From: an uncultured Rhizobiaceae group bacterium
Lineage (GTDB): Bacteria; Pseudomonadota; Alphaproteobacteria; Rhizobiales; Rhizobiaceae
Direction of reading: 5' to 3'
Length of the DNA: 64,000 nucleotides
Assembly (NCBI GenBank): GCA_937930635.1
Contig: CALHCF010000020.1
Span: forward strand, 16,980-80,979
Under the pieces are notes generated by a model. It was not told the origin of the DNA, made no database searches, and saw only the letters and a list, made by a program, of their open reading frames with translations. Position numbers and translations under genes: made by a program. This document shows, in pieces, positions 40,885-52,024 of this stretch. Position 1 is the stretch's first letter; each line of letters begins with the position of its first letter.

Positions 40885-41457
40885 GTGGCAGATTCCTCTT
40901 CCCCAGCATCCGGTCAGATTTCCGGAGTGGCAGAGCGCTATGCATCGGCGCTGTTTGAACTGGCGCTGTCTGAAAAGAAGCTGCCCGCCGTTGAAAAAGA
41001 TCTTGGTCGTCTGGATGCGCTGCTGGCTGGCAGTGAAGATCTCACGCGATTGGTCAAATCCCCCGTGTTCTCGGCTGATGAGCAGCAGGGCGCTGTTGGC
41101 GCTGTACTTGATAAAGCCAAGATTACGGGAATGGTCGGTAATTTCGTACGCGTGGTTGCTGGCAACCGGCGCCTGTTTGCTGTGCCCGATATGGTTCGTT
41201 CGTTCAGGCAAAAACTTGCTGAACACCGCGGCGAGATCAGCGCAGAAGTATCTGTCGCCCATAAGCTGACGGCAGATCAGACAAAGCAATTGAAGGCAAC
41301 GCTGAAAGGCGTGGTCGGCAAGGATGTGGCACTTGACGTGACCGTTGATCCGTCGCTTTTGGGCGGCATGATCGTAAAGGTTGGTTCACGTCAGATCGAC
41401 ACATCAATCAAAACAAAACTCTCTTCCCTAAAGCTCGCACTTAAAGAGGTCGGCTAA
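40885..41457 (+). CDS. atpH: F0F1 ATP synthase subunit delta
   Basis: A subunit of 190 residues from GTG 40885 that links the F1 head to the peripheral stalk. The conserved [13 protein letters not shown] lies near the N-terminus, and the C-terminal [28 protein letters not shown] signature (split over about 150-178) is intact. An in-frame ATG at 40849 would add 12 basic residues; the GTG with an AGAGAAG Shine-Dalgarno fits homologue length better. The stop overlaps the atpA start as TAATG. It is the first gene of the F1 operon; the F0 genes are not in this window, as is usual in alphaproteobacteria. Confidence 0.93.
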   Translation: MADSSSPASGQISGVAERYASALFELALSEKKLPAVEKDLGRLDALLAGSEDLTRLVKSPVFSADEQQGAVGAVLDKAKITGMVGNFVRVVAGNRRLFAVPDMVRSFRQKLAEHRGEISAEVSVAHKLTADQTKQLKATLKGVVGKDVALDVTVDPSLLGGMIVKVGSRQIDTSIKTKLSSLKLALKEVG

Positions 41458-42986
41458 TGGACATTCGTGCTGCGGAAATTTCCGCAATTCTGAAAGACCA
41501 GATTAAAAATTTCGGCAAAGAGGCGGAAGTCTCGGAAGTCGGACAGGTTCTCTCCGTCGGTGATGGTATCGCCCGTGTTTACGGCCTCGACAAGGTTCAG
41601 GCCGGTGAAATGGTCGAGTTTCCTGGCGGTATTCGGGGCATGGCCCTGAACCTGGAGACTGACAACGTTGGTGTTGTTATCTTCGGCAACGACCGTGGCA
41701 TCAAGGAAGGCGACACGGTTAAACGGACCGGCGCCATTGTGGATGTTCCTGTTGGTAAGGAGCTGCTGGGCCGTGTGGTTGACGGACTGGGCAACCCAAT
41801 TGATGGCAAAGGCCCGATCAAGGCCAAGACCCGGGCCCGTGTTGATGTGAAGGCGCCGGGCATTATTCCCCGCAAGTCAGTGCATGAGCCCATGGCAACC
41901 GGTCTGAAGGCTATTGACGCCCTTATCCCTGTTGGCCGTGGTCAGCGCGAGCTTGTGATTGGCGACCGCCAGACCGGGAAAACCGCGATCATTCTGGATA
42001 CTTTTCTCAATCAGGCTCCCGCCCATGCGGGTGATGATGAAACCGATAAATTGTATTGTGTTTATGTCGCTGTAGGACAGAAGCGCTCCACAGTTGCGCA
42101 GTTCGTGAAAGTGCTCGAAGAGCGTGGTGCTCTTGAGTATTCGATCATTGTGGCTGCAACCGCTTCCGACCCGGCACCGATGCAGTATCTGGCACCCTTT
42201 ACCGGGTGCGCGATGGGTGAATATTTCCGTGACAACGGAATGCATGCGCTGATTGGCTATGACGATTTGTCGAAACAGGCCGTTGCTTACCGTCAGATGT
42301 CGCTGCTTCTGCGTCGTCCGCCTGGACGTGAAGCTTATCCCGGTGACGTTTTCTATCTGCACTCGCGCCTGCTTGAGCGCTCGGCGAAGATGGGCGAGGA
42401 TGCAGGTCTTGGCTCACTGACGGCTCTTCCGGTTATTGAAACGCAGGGTAACGACGTGTCGGCATTTATTCCGACCAATGTTATCTCGATCACCGATGGT
42501 CAGATCTTTCTGGAAACTGATCTTTTCTTCCAGGGCATTCGCCCGGCTGTGAACGTTGGTCTGTCTGTTTCGCGCGTGGGTTCGTCTGCGCAAATTAAAG
42601 CCATGAAACAGGTTGCCGGTTCTATTAAAGGCGAGCTTGCTCAATATCGCGAGATGGCTGCGTTTGCTCAGTTCGGCTCAGATCTGGATGCATCGACACA
42701 ACGGCTGTTGAATCGCGGTGCGCGTTTGACAGAATTGCTGAAACAACCGCAATTCTCCCCGCTGAAAGTGGAGGAACAGGTTGCTGTTCTGTTTGCTGGC
42801 GTGAACGGGTATCTGGATGATCTGGAAGTTTCCAAGGTTGGGGCATTTGAAGAAGGTTTGTTGATCTCCCTGCGGTCCGACCACATGGAGTTGCTGAATT
42901 CGATTGCCGCCAAGAAGGCGCTTGATGATGATCTGGAAACCCAGCTGAAGGCGGCGATTGACGCTTTCGCCAAGGGCTTCGGCTAG
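41457..42986 (+). CDS. atpA: F0F1 ATP synthase subunit alpha
   Basis: A 509-residue non-catalytic nucleotide-binding subunit of F1. The N-terminal [19 protein letters not shown] start is typical, the Walker A motif [10 protein letters not shown] is at about residues 169-178, and the arginine-finger region [19 protein letters not shown] sequence (here [14 protein letters not shown]) lies near 365. The start overlaps the atpH stop, giving translational coupling. Length and motifs are normal. Confidence 0.97.
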   Translation: MDIRAAEISAILKDQIKNFGKEAEVSEVGQVLSVGDGIARVYGLDKVQAGEMVEFPGGIRGMALNLETDNVGVVIFGNDRGIKEGDTVKRTGAIVDVPVGKELLGRVVDGLGNPIDGKGPIKAKTRARVDVKAPGIIPRKSVHEPMATGLKAIDALIPVGRGQRELVIGDRQTGKTAIILDTFLNQAPAHAGDDETDKLYCVYVAVGQKRSTVAQFVKVLEERGALEYSIIVAATASDPAPMQYLAPFTGCAMGEYFRDNGMHALIGYDDLSKQAVAYRQMSLLLRRPPGREAYPGDVFYLHSRLLERSAKMGEDAGLGSLTALPVIETQGNDVSAFIPTNVISITDGQIFLETDLFFQGIRPAVNVGLSVSRVGSSAQIKAMKQVAGSIKGELAQYREMAAFAQFGSDLDASTQRLLNRGARLTELLKQPQFSPLKVEEQVAVLFAGVNGYLDDLEVSKVGAFEEGLLISLRSDHMELLNSIAAKKALDDDLETQLKAAIDAFAKGFG

Positions 42987-43023
42987 GGCGCTGACCGGTT
43001 AAAGGCAATAGGGACAACCCTTA

Positions 43024-43911
43024 ATGGCATCACTCAAGGATCTTAGAAACCGCATCGCTTCGGTCAAAGCGACACAGAAGATCACCAAGGCCATGCAGAT
43101 GGTGGCGGCTGCAAAACTGCGCCGCGCTCAGCAGGCTGCGGAATCTGCTCGCCCGTTTTCCCAGCGGATGGACGCCGTTATGGCCAACATCGCTACGGCG
43201 ATTGGTGATTCTGAAGGTGCGCCAAAGCTGTTGTCTGGTACAGGCGGCGATCAGACTCACCTGCTGGTTGTTGCGACAGCCGAACGCGGCCTGTGTGGCG
43301 GGTTCAATTCTTCCATTTCGCGTTTGGCACGTGACCGGGCGCGTGAATTGCTTGCCGGTGGCAAGCAGGTAAAGATCCTGCCTGTCGGTAAAAAAGGCGC
43401 GGATGTTTTGAAGCGCGAGTTTGCCGATATCATGCTGCCGACAGTTGATCTGCGTGATGTGAAATATGTCGGCTTCGACAATGCCAATGACATCACCAAG
43501 CAGGTTCTGGCCATGTTCGATGCCGGAGAGTTTGATGTTGCCACGCTGTTTTATGCTGAGTTTCAGTCGGTAATCAGCCAGGTGCCAACGGCTCAGCAGA
43601 TTATCCCGCCGGAAATCAAGGAAGTTGAGGAGGCTGAAACGGCTTCATCCGCTTCAACCGTCTATGACTACGAGCCTGATGAGGCTGAGATTCTGGAAGA
43701 TCTGTTGCCCCGCAATGTTGCGGTTCAGATTTTCCGTGCATTGCTTGAAAATGCCGCGTCCGAACAGGGCGCGCGCATGTCTGCGATGGATAACGCGACG
43801 CGTAATGCGGGTGAAATGATCGACAAACTGACACTGACCTTTAACCGTCAGCGTCAGGCTCAGATCACCAAGGAACTGATTGAAATTATCTCGGGTGCGG
43901 AAGCACTCTAG
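43024..43911 (+). CDS. atpG: F0F1 ATP synthase subunit gamma
   Basis: A 295-residue central-stalk subunit that rotates within the alpha3beta3 head. The N-terminal coiled-coil helix carries [31 protein letters not shown] (about 3-33 in order), and the C-terminal helix ends in [22 protein letters not shown], both family signatures. An alphaproteobacterial-type insertion of acidic residues ([21 protein letters not shown]) lies around 200-220. It follows atpA by 37 bases. Confidence 0.96.
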   Translation: MASLKDLRNRIASVKATQKITKAMQMVAAAKLRRAQQAAESARPFSQRMDAVMANIATAIGDSEGAPKLLSGTGGDQTHLLVVATAERGLCGGFNSSISRLARDRARELLAGGKQVKILPVGKKGADVLKREFADIMLPTVDLRDVKYVGFDNANDITKQVLAMFDAGEFDVATLFYAEFQSVISQVPTAQQIIPPEIKEVEEAETASSASTVYDYEPDEAEILEDLLPRNVAVQIFRALLENAASEQGARMSAMDNATRNAGEMIDKLTLTFNRQRQAQITKELIEIISGAEAL

Positions 43912-43917
43912 TTGTAA

Positions 43918-45516
<1,599 letters not shown>

Positions 45517-45618
45517 TGATGGCGGAACGGTTTTGTTGATCTGCACGATGCACTCAACAGAACCTGTTCAGGGTCCGGCAAGCAGTTGATGAAGCGCTTT
45601 CGATGAAAGACTTAGGTG

Positions 45619-46020
45619 ATGGCTGACAATTTCAATTTTGAACTCGTTTCTCCCGAACAGCTTCTCCTATCTGGGGAAGCGCAGATGGTGACCATCCCTG
45701 GTACAGAAGGGGATATGGGCGTACTGGCTAACCATGCGCCTGTCATGACTGCTTTGCGCCCAGGTCTTGTCAGTGCGCAGATGGTGGAAGGTGAGGAACA
45801 AACGTTCTTTGTCGCCGGCGGCTTTGCTGACATCACGCCGTCAGGTGTAACTGTACTCGCCGAATTTTCATTGCCGAAATCTGACGTCACGCGGGAAGTT
45901 TTTGATGATCAAAAGCGCCTTGCCAGGGAAGCAGTCGATGCTGCTGAAGATGATGCCAGGAAAACCAGCGCGCAGTCTTATCTCGATCAACTGACCAATC
46001 TGGAATCGACGCTGTTTTAG
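45619..46020 (+). CDS. atpC: F0F1 ATP synthase subunit epsilon
   Basis: A 133-residue subunit of the rotor that also inhibits F1. The N-terminal beta-barrel shows NFNFELVSPEQLLLSGEAQMV and PGTEGDMGVLANHAPVMTALRPG, and the C-terminal two-helix region follows. The ATG at 45619 is used; a GTG three bases upstream is in frame. It lies 102 bases after atpD and ends the operon. Confidence 0.95.
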   Translation: MADNFNFELVSPEQLLLSGEAQMVTIPGTEGDMGVLANHAPVMTALRPGLVSAQMVEGEEQTFFVAGGFADITPSGVTVLAEFSLPKSDVTREVFDDQKRLAREAVDAAEDDARKTSAQSYLDQLTNLESTLF

Positions 46021-46118
46021 GCTGTCTCTGTTTTTATGCAGATACTTTCTGGATAGGATTCTGGTTCATGGAGCAGCCATCGGCATAGGTGCGAATGCAA
46101 CGGCCTATTGCGCCAGGG

Positions 46119-46631
46119 TCACTGGGCCGTAAGCTTTGAAAACTGCTTGATAACCTGCTCGTAAACGTCCCGCTTGAATGCGACAATTCGCTGCGCGACT
46201 TCATCCATATTTACCCATTCCCACCTATCAAACTCAACCGGCGCGCCGTCAGGAGGGTGGGTGATGTTGATATCGCTTTCATCTCCTTCAAACCGAAAAA
46301 CAAACCAGCGCTGTTTCTGTCCGCGCCATTTTCCTCTCAGCGCAACGCCAATCAAATCACTGGGTAGGTCATAAGTCAGCCAGTCTTCTGTTTGGCCAAG
46401 CAGCGTCACCGCCGTCATGCCAGTTTCTTCCCAGAGTTCCCGTTTGGCTGCTGCCAGCGGCTCTTCCCCCTCGTCTATACCGCCCTGTGGCATTTGCCAG
46501 CGCTTCTTGTCGCCGGGCTGAAATTCATCATTCTCCACGATGGGTCGATGCCCCATCCACACCTTTTGCTCGTGGTTCAGGACCATAACACCCACGCAAG
46601 GTCGGTAGGGCAGGGAGTCTGGATCAGTCAT
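46119..46631 (-). CDS. rppH: RNA pyrophosphohydrolase
   Basis: A 170-residue Nudix hydrolase of the RppH/IalA type, which removes pyrophosphate from mRNA 5' ends and triggers decay. The Nudix box GGIDEGEEPLAAAKRELWEE followed by TGM is intact (about residues 50-72), and the N-terminal LPYRPCVGVMVLN and WMGHR segments match RppH. ATG 46631 is chosen over the in-frame TTG three bases upstream. The start is 5 bases after the stop of the polysaccharide deacetylase-like gene on the same strand. Confidence 0.94.
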   Translation of the reverse strand: MTDPDSLPYRPCVGVMVLNHEQKVWMGHRPIVENDEFQPGDKKRWQMPQGGIDEGEEPLAAAKRELWEETGMTAVTLLGQTEDWLTYDLPSDLIGVALRGKWRGQKQRWFVFRFEGDESDINITHPPDGAPVEFDRWEWVNMDEVAQRIVAFKRDVYEQVIKQFSKLTAQ

Positions 46632-46636
46632 CAATG

Positions 46637-47779
46637 TCAGTTACCGTAATCACGTATCAGATTACTGAGGGGAACGATCTGGATTCCGTTTTTGGGGGCT
46701 TCTTTAGCCCACTTGGAAATCTGCTCAACACTCTCAGGAAACCCGGTTGCGGTGGCAATGGCAAATCCCCGCTTCTTCGCCAGCAGTTCCAAACCCTTCA
46801 GTTGCGCTCTTATGCTGGTGCTGTCCCGGGACGCATCCACCACCATATTGGCTACTGCATTTGGAAGTCTCATCTCCTTGGAAAGTTGCGGAGCGGCGCT
46901 AACCTGAACCGTTCCGTCATCAACATAACCAAGGCCCCGATTGCGTATTTCTTCCAATAGCGGGCGCATGATCTGATGTTTTCCGGCAACCCCGGCACCC
47001 AGATAGTTCATGACAACTGGATAGTTTGTCATTCGGCCAAGCGACCATCTCAGGTTGCCCAGATTGGCACCTTCGCTTGCCTTGCTGTTCAAAGTGTGAG
47101 GACCGGGATTAACGGACGGGTAGCCCAGTGGTTCCATGGGCAACTGTAGCACCACTTCATGTCCCTCCTGACGGGCACGCTGAACCCAGCGCCCCAGCGA
47201 GTTGCCGAAAGGAGAAAAACCAAGAGTAATTGATGAGGGAAGCGCGGCGATTGCGTCCTTGCTTCCAGATTGGCTCAGGCCAAGTCCACCAACCACGATT
47301 GCCACGCGGTTGGCACCAACCCGACCGCTTGATTGAGAGTACGCATCAAGCGGGCGCAGTCCACTTGAAGATATCTTGGGAAGAGGGCCGAATTCGGACT
47401 TTTCGACCAGTTCCGGCAGTGGCACCCAGTTTGAAAGGCGTTTTTTCTCTACTGGCCGCGGCTTGAAAGAAGGCTTGGACTGCGGTTCGGGTGCAATCTC
47501 CTCGGGCAACGGGTCTGATGGAGATAGTCTCTGACTATCAGCCGTATTCTCATCTTCGGATTGCTGAACCGGTGGTTCCGGTTTTTTCTCGGGTTCCACC
47601 TTGGCATCATTGAGTGCAACAACAGCGGTGTTTTCCTGGCGCGCATCGATGAAGATATAGGCCGTCAGGCTAAGAAGGGCGACAGCGAGGCCGCCCAATC
47701 CTATCATGACCCATCGATTGGAGTTGGTCTTTGCGGAAGAACCGGGCCGCTGACCAAGCGGTTTGTGAAGTTCATTCAT
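46637..47779 (-). CDS. Divergent polysaccharide deacetylase family protein
   Basis: A 380-residue protein with a cytosolic basic start, one membrane helix (about residues 24-43), a Pro/Glu/Lys-rich linker (55-115), and a C-terminal domain of the divergent polysaccharide deacetylase (DUF610/YibQ) family. The domain shows VAIVVGGLGLSQSGSKDAI, VVLQLPMEPLGYPSVNPG and YVDDGTVQVSAAPQLS. The function is presumed to be in the envelope but is unproven; the family sits beside envC and ctpA in many proteobacteria, as here. ATG 47779 puts the helix in the normal place. Confidence 0.88.
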   Translation of the reverse strand: MNELHKPLGQRPGSSAKTNSNRWVMIGLGGLAVALLSLTAYIFIDARQENTAVVALNDAKVEPEKKPEPPVQQSEDENTADSQRLSPSDPLPEEIAPEPQSKPSFKPRPVEKKRLSNWVPLPELVEKSEFGPLPKISSSGLRPLDAYSQSSGRVGANRVAIVVGGLGLSQSGSKDAIAALPSSITLGFSPFGNSLGRWVQRARQEGHEVVLQLPMEPLGYPSVNPGPHTLNSKASEGANLGNLRWSLGRMTNYPVVMNYLGAGVAGKHQIMRPLLEEIRNRGLGYVDDGTVQVSAAPQLSKEMRLPNAVANMVVDASRDSTSIRAQLKGLELLAKKRGFAIATATGFPESVEQISKWAKEAPKNGIQIVPLSNLIRDYGN

Positions 47780-47882
47780 GCGCGATTCACATATCCAATG
47801 AGGTGGAGTCAGACACGGCAATCAAACGCAGTACAGGTGTTGGCGGATTGTTTAAGAAAACAGTCCGCCAATCAAAAGCGGG

Positions 47883-49232
47883 TCAGGCCCTCTTGCAATC
47901 CTTGTTCTTTGGCAGGTCGCCGATCTTTGGCGGAAAAGCTGCGTCTTTTTTGGTGCCGCGCAACAGTTCCAGCGCATAGCTCAGCTGAACATCGTCCTTT
48001 GGATCCGGTGGAACATAAGCAATTGAACCTGAACCTGAATCATCCTGCGCTTCGCCGGTAATCGAATTTCTGAGATTAGATTCACCTCGTGCTTCAACCC
48101 GTCCCTGCAATTCCTTGGGTAAGGGTTGATTGACGATGATGTCAGGATCAATCCCGCGGCCCTGAATAGAGCAACCGCTTGGTGTGTAGTAAAGCGCGGT
48201 GGTGAGACGCAGGGCGCCATTGCGTCCAAGCGGAATGATCGTCTGCACCGAGCCTTTGCCGAAAGAACGGCTGCCAATGATGGTGCTGCGACGATGGTCC
48301 TGCAACGCTCCGGCAACGATTTCTGATGCGCTTGCCGAGCCGCCATTGATAAGAACAATGACCGGCTTGCCGCGTGTCAGATCGCCAGGCTTGGCGCTTT
48401 CTCGAAGGACGTTGTTTTTGTCGCGGCCCCGGGTCGATACAATTTCGCCGCGGTCCAAAAATGCATCCGATACACTCACTGCCTGGGCCAGCAAACCGCC
48501 TGGGTTAAGCCGCAGATCCAGAACATAACCCTTAAGCTTATCTTCCGGCACTTTTTCACGAATTTTCGTAATGGCATTTTGCAGGCCGATGAAGGTCTTT
48601 TCAGTGAAGCCATTCATGTCGACATAGCCAACATCTTCGCCTTCAACCCGAAACTTGACCGACTGCAACTTGATCACGTCGCGAATGATGGTGATCTTGA
48701 GAGGCTTGTCAGCGCCTTTTCGAATGATGGTCAGTTCGATTGGTGTTTTGACCAGCCCGCGCATCTTTTCGACTGCTTGCTGAAGTGAAAGGCCGCGAAC
48801 ATTCTCACCGTCTATCTGGCTGACAAGATCGCCTGCCAGAACACCGGCCTTTGCGGCTGGAGTGTCATCGATGGGAGTGATCACCTTGACCAGTTCGTTT
48901 TCCATGGTCACCTCGATCCCGAGGCCGCCAAACTCACCGCGTGTCTGCACGCGCATGTTGTCGCTTTCCTTTGGGTCCAGATAAGAGGAATGCGGATCAA
49001 GCGACTGCAACATCCCGTTGATGGCGTTCTTGATGAGTTTTTGTTCTTCGGGCTTGTTCACATATTGTGAACGGACACGCTCAAAAATATCGCCAAAAAT
49101 GTCTAGTTGCTTGTAAGTCTCTGAACCGGCCGCATCAGCGCGGGTTGTGAGGCCCGCACCGTGGAAGACGGTGACAACCGCAAGCGCCCCCACAGCAGCT
49201 CCGGTCATCAGCATCGATAGTCTACGAATCAT
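47883..49232 (-). CDS. ctpA: S41 family carboxyl-terminal processing protease
   Basis: A 449-residue periplasmic serine protease with a signal or anchor helix at the N-terminus (about 6-26), a PDZ domain (about 95-175, EFGGLGIEVTMEN), and the S41 catalytic domain. The catalytic serine is in NGGSASASEIVAGAL and the lysine in GSRSFGKGSVQT, the usual Ser/Lys dyad. Such proteases trim envelope proteins or lipoproteins. ATG 49232 gives a proper signal peptide; the gene overlaps the envC end by 11 bases. Confidence 0.94.
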   Translation of the reverse strand: MIRRLSMLMTGAAVGALAVVTVFHGAGLTTRADAAGSETYKQLDIFGDIFERVRSQYVNKPEEQKLIKNAINGMLQSLDPHSSYLDPKESDNMRVQTRGEFGGLGIEVTMENELVKVITPIDDTPAAKAGVLAGDLVSQIDGENVRGLSLQQAVEKMRGLVKTPIELTIIRKGADKPLKITIIRDVIKLQSVKFRVEGEDVGYVDMNGFTEKTFIGLQNAITKIREKVPEDKLKGYVLDLRLNPGGLLAQAVSVSDAFLDRGEIVSTRGRDKNNVLRESAKPGDLTRGKPVIVLINGGSASASEIVAGALQDHRRSTIIGSRSFGKGSVQTIIPLGRNGALRLTTALYYTPSGCSIQGRGIDPDIIVNQPLPKELQGRVEARGESNLRNSITGEAQDDSGSGSIAYVPPDPKDDVQLSYALELLRGTKKDAAFPPKIGDLPKNKDCKRA

Positions 49233-50676
49233 TGTCTGGCCCTTTTTGATTACTCGAAACCCGTTTTTGCGCCCACCAGGGCGACGGATCAATCGACTTT
49301 CCGTCTTTCCTGAACTCTACATACAATACGGGTCGCGTGGAACCAAGGTTTTCCAACCCGACTGCAGCAATTCGTGTTGTACCCATACGACCAACCGGTT
49401 CGCCCGCAAGGACAAAGCGGCCTGTCTCTACATTTACCTGTGACAGACCGGCTAAGACAATATGGTAGCCTTCGCCTGCGTTCAAAATAAGGAGCTGACC
49501 ATATGAACGAAAGGGACCGGCATAAACGACCCAGCCATCAGCCGGGGCTCGAACCCGGGCATTGGGGCGCGTTGCATACGCAACATTGCGATTGACCGAA
49601 CCTGCTGCTGAACCAACTGTAGAGGCGCTTTTGTTGGCGCTGCCGAATGCGTAAAGCTGTACGCCGCTAACGGGCAGCGGGAGGGAGCCTTTTGCCGTAC
49701 GAAACGCGATTGCAGGCTCAATACGGCCCGTATCGCCCAGTTTGGAGCCTAAAACGCCCTCTTTTGAGCCATTCTTGTCAGGACCGGATTCCAGCGCCGC
49801 TTCCGCTTTTGCGAGGCGTTTGAGCTCTTCCTGGCGCCGTTTTTTGTCTGCCGATTTGGCAGCATTTGCGGCCACTGCGGCAGATTCGATTTGGGTTTCA
49901 AGCTTGTTGATGAGGTCCACCAGCGACACGGCTTCATTGGCCAGTTTCTCAATTTTTTCCTGCTCACTCTGCAGGTTTTCACGCGAACGGGTTGCCAGCT
50001 GTTTCTTCTCTTCGATCAGAAGGGTCAGGCGGGTCTCGTCCTCCGCCAGCGCGTTGAGATCTTCCGCCAGCGTTGTTTTTTCCGTTTCAATTTTGCGTGT
50101 ATTTTCTGTCAGAGCCTGCATTTCACCCAAAAGGATGTCGGTTTCTGATCTGATCTCGGGCAGCACAGCGCCGAGCAGAATGGCGCTTCGTACCGATGCC
50201 AGTGCATCTTCGGGGCGGATTAGCAGTGCTGGTGGTGGTTTTTTTCCCATGCGCTGCAATGCGCCCAGAACCTCAGCCATTAAAGCGCGCTTTTTCGACA
50301 AAGACTGGCGCAGTTTGTTGCCCTCAGCGCTCAATATGGCGAGCCTGGATTCGGCCTCGTCAATCGTTGCTTCCAGTTCCTGGCTGCGCTTGGCAGCTTC
50401 GATCAGCGCTCTGTTTACAGCGGCCTGGTCCTTGTCAAAGGCTGCTATCTCCTCTTTGAGAGCTTTTTGGCGCTGAGCCGCCTCTTCCATGTTGATGCGG
50501 ACACGGTCGAGTTCAAGCTCACGGGCTTCTTTGGACTTAATTGAGGATTCTACCGGAGTTTGAGTATTCTGGGCCTGCACACCAGAAACGGCCACAGCAA
50601 TCGCCAGTGCTGCGCCAATTGGGCGCAACAAATGGTCTCTTTTCCGGATTTTTCGGTGCAACAAAGCCATCATCAT
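49222..50676 (-). CDS. envC: EnvC-like murein hydrolase activator
   Basis: A 484-residue exported protein: signal peptide (ending near VQA-QN), a long coiled-coil region (about 45-285, rich in E, K, L and R) and a C-terminal LytM-like domain (about 370-470). The LytM domain keeps the fold pattern (PADGWVVYAGPFRSYGQLLIL, LYVEFRKDGKSIDPSPWW), but the zinc-binding HxGxD and HxH ligands are absent. It should therefore activate amidases rather than cut murein. Three consecutive ATGs (50676, 50673, 50670) leave the exact start open. Confidence 0.9.
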   Translation of the reverse strand: MMMALLHRKIRKRDHLLRPIGAALAIAVAVSGVQAQNTQTPVESSIKSKEARELELDRVRINMEEAAQRQKALKEEIAAFDKDQAAVNRALIEAAKRSQELEATIDEAESRLAILSAEGNKLRQSLSKKRALMAEVLGALQRMGKKPPPALLIRPEDALASVRSAILLGAVLPEIRSETDILLGEMQALTENTRKIETEKTTLAEDLNALAEDETRLTLLIEEKKQLATRSRENLQSEQEKIEKLANEAVSLVDLINKLETQIESAAVAANAAKSADKKRRQEELKRLAKAEAALESGPDKNGSKEGVLGSKLGDTGRIEPAIAFRTAKGSLPLPVSGVQLYAFGSANKSASTVGSAAGSVNRNVAYATRPNARVRAPADGWVVYAGPFRSYGQLLILNAGEGYHIVLAGLSQVNVETGRFVLAGEPVGRMGTTRIAAVGLENLGSTRPVLYVEFRKDGKSIDPSPWWAQKRVSSNQKGPDNDS

Positions 50677-50782
50677 GGGTTGGACACTACTACAGATTGG
50701 CACACTATGTGAGCGGCGATTAACAGGTCGTTAACCATAAAACTCTGTGGAGAATACGACCGCTGTTGAAGACAAAAAACGG

Positions 50783-51265
50783 TCAATCGCGGTGATAGGG
50801 GTGGTTGGTCAAGATGGTTGTGGCGCGATAGATTTGTTCGCACACCATAATGCGCACCAGCTGATGCGGCATGGTGAGGCTGCCAAAGGAAATGATTTGA
50901 TCAGCCCGTTTTCGCAGGCTTTGGGCAAGTCCATCGGGGCCGCCGATTATGAAGACCAGTGAGCCGGTTCCTGCATTACTCTGCTGCTGAATCGATTGAG
51001 CAAATGTGCGGCTGTCGGGAGATCTTCCCCGCTCATCGAAGACGATGATATGAGAACTCTCCGGCAAGCGCTCAAGCAGCATTTCGGCTTCATTCTGGCG
51101 CCGTAACTCGGTCGTTTGGGCCCGACTCTCGGCGATCTCAGTCATTTCGACCGCCGTTACACCGATCGATTTGCCCGTTCTTTGTGTGCGATCGACATAG
51201 CGGGCCACCAGTTCTCTCTCTGGTCCTTTTTTGAGCCGGCCAATTGCGGTGATGATGATCCGCAT
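50783..51265 (-). CDS. rlmH: 23S rRNA pseudouridine-1915 N3-methyltransferase
   Basis: A 160-residue SPOUT-class methyltransferase that methylates pseudouridine 1915 in helix 69 of 23S rRNA. The SAM-binding trefoil knot region LVFIIGGPDGLAQSLR (about residues 101-116) and the C-terminal LTMPHQLVRIMVCEQIYRA are diagnostic. The ATG at 51265 is used; an in-frame TTG precedes it. It lies 12 bases downstream of the rsfS stop, forming an rsfS-rlmH pair. Confidence 0.95.
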   Translation of the reverse strand: MRIIITAIGRLKKGPERELVARYVDRTQRTGKSIGVTAVEMTEIAESRAQTTELRRQNEAEMLLERLPESSHIIVFDERGRSPDSRTFAQSIQQQSNAGTGSLVFIIGGPDGLAQSLRKRADQIISFGSLTMPHQLVRIMVCEQIYRATTILTNHPYHRD

Positions 51266-51277
51266 CAAAAAGAGAAT

Positions 51278-51673
51278 CTAATTAGCCGCAGAATCGTCTT
51301 CTGCAATCGCTGACCACATCTTTTCAAGATTGTAAAATTCGCGCACCTCGGGGCGGAAGATATGGACGATGACATCGTTGGCATCGATCAACACCCAATC
51401 GCACGCAGGGACACCTTCAACTTTGGGCGTGCCCTGACCCGCGTCCTTGAGGTCGCGCAACAGTCTGTCGGCAACCGCGTTGACGTGACGGTGTGATCGA
51501 CCGCTGGTGACGACCATATGATCGGCAATCGATGATTTTCCCGCGATGTTGATGTGGTTGGTTTCCTCAGCCTTGGAATCATCCAGACTGGTGAGAATTA
51601 TTTTGAGCAGCGCATCGGGAGTAATCCCCCCACCGGTGGTGGAATTGTTGTTCGCTGCGTCCGTAACCGACAC
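51278..51673 (-). CDS. rsfS: Ribosomal silencing factor RsfS
   Basis: A 131-residue protein of the RsfS/Iojap family, which binds L14 and blocks subunit joining in stationary phase. Family marks are LDDSKAEETNHINIAGKSSIADHMVVTSGRS-type N-terminal strand and helix (about 30-60), then DWVLIDANDVIVHIFRPEVREFYNLEKMW. The start is a GTG at 51673, consistent with family length; no ATG is available upstream in frame. In most relatives nadD is the next gene upstream; here a plus-strand hydrolase gene lies between. Confidence 0.93.
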   Translation of the reverse strand: MSVTDAANNNSTTGGGITPDALLKIILTSLDDSKAEETNHINIAGKSSIADHMVVTSGRSHRHVNAVADRLLRDLKDAGQGTPKVEGVPACDWVLIDANDVIVHIFRPEVREFYNLEKMWSAIAEDDSAAN

Positions 51674-52024
51674 TGTATGCCGGGACGTTTGATTTGTTTT
51701 GTTCAGCTTTTTTGTCCTTTCATAGTCTGCTCCTGATATCCGGTCTGCTTTACTGATTTACCCGATACCACGAAACCCGATCATAAGCCGGTTTTTGCAA
51801 CAGTTTCAACAAATCCCGATAAAAGCAGGCGTTTTGACCTCAACTTCGGCCGCGCCATCGTTCGATCAACCGGCAAGGGTCATTGACCAGTACCTGATGC
51901 CAGAATTTGCTGTGTTGAACAAACACCCGGTTTTCACACTATATATTTTCAGTTTTATGACGCTTGTTGGTTTACAGTGCCCATGGTGCCGCAGGTCATG
52001 TCATGCAGTGGGTTTTTCGACGAA
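51674..52024. other. Divergent region between rsfS and the alpha/beta hydrolase
   Basis: This 351-base non-coding stretch holds the promoter of the plus-strand hydrolase and must also hold the minus-strand promoter for rsfS-rlmH. I see no gene, tRNA or strong hairpin in it. Several pyrimidine-rich tracts lie in the 60 bases nearest rsfS. Confidence 0.5.
51915..51944 (+). promoter_or_regulatory. Sigma-70-type promoter for the alpha/beta hydrolase gene
   Basis: TTGAAC (51915-51920) and CTATAT (51939-51944), separated by 18 bases, match the alphaproteobacterial housekeeping consensus. Transcription would start near 51951, shortly before the candidate start codons at 51977-52025. Confidence 0.5.

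Noticed and set aside
43618..43680. The acidic insertion in AtpG as a frameshift or foreign insert
   Set aside because: The frame is intact through it, flanking signatures are normal, and similar acidic insertions are known in alphaproteobacterial gamma subunits.
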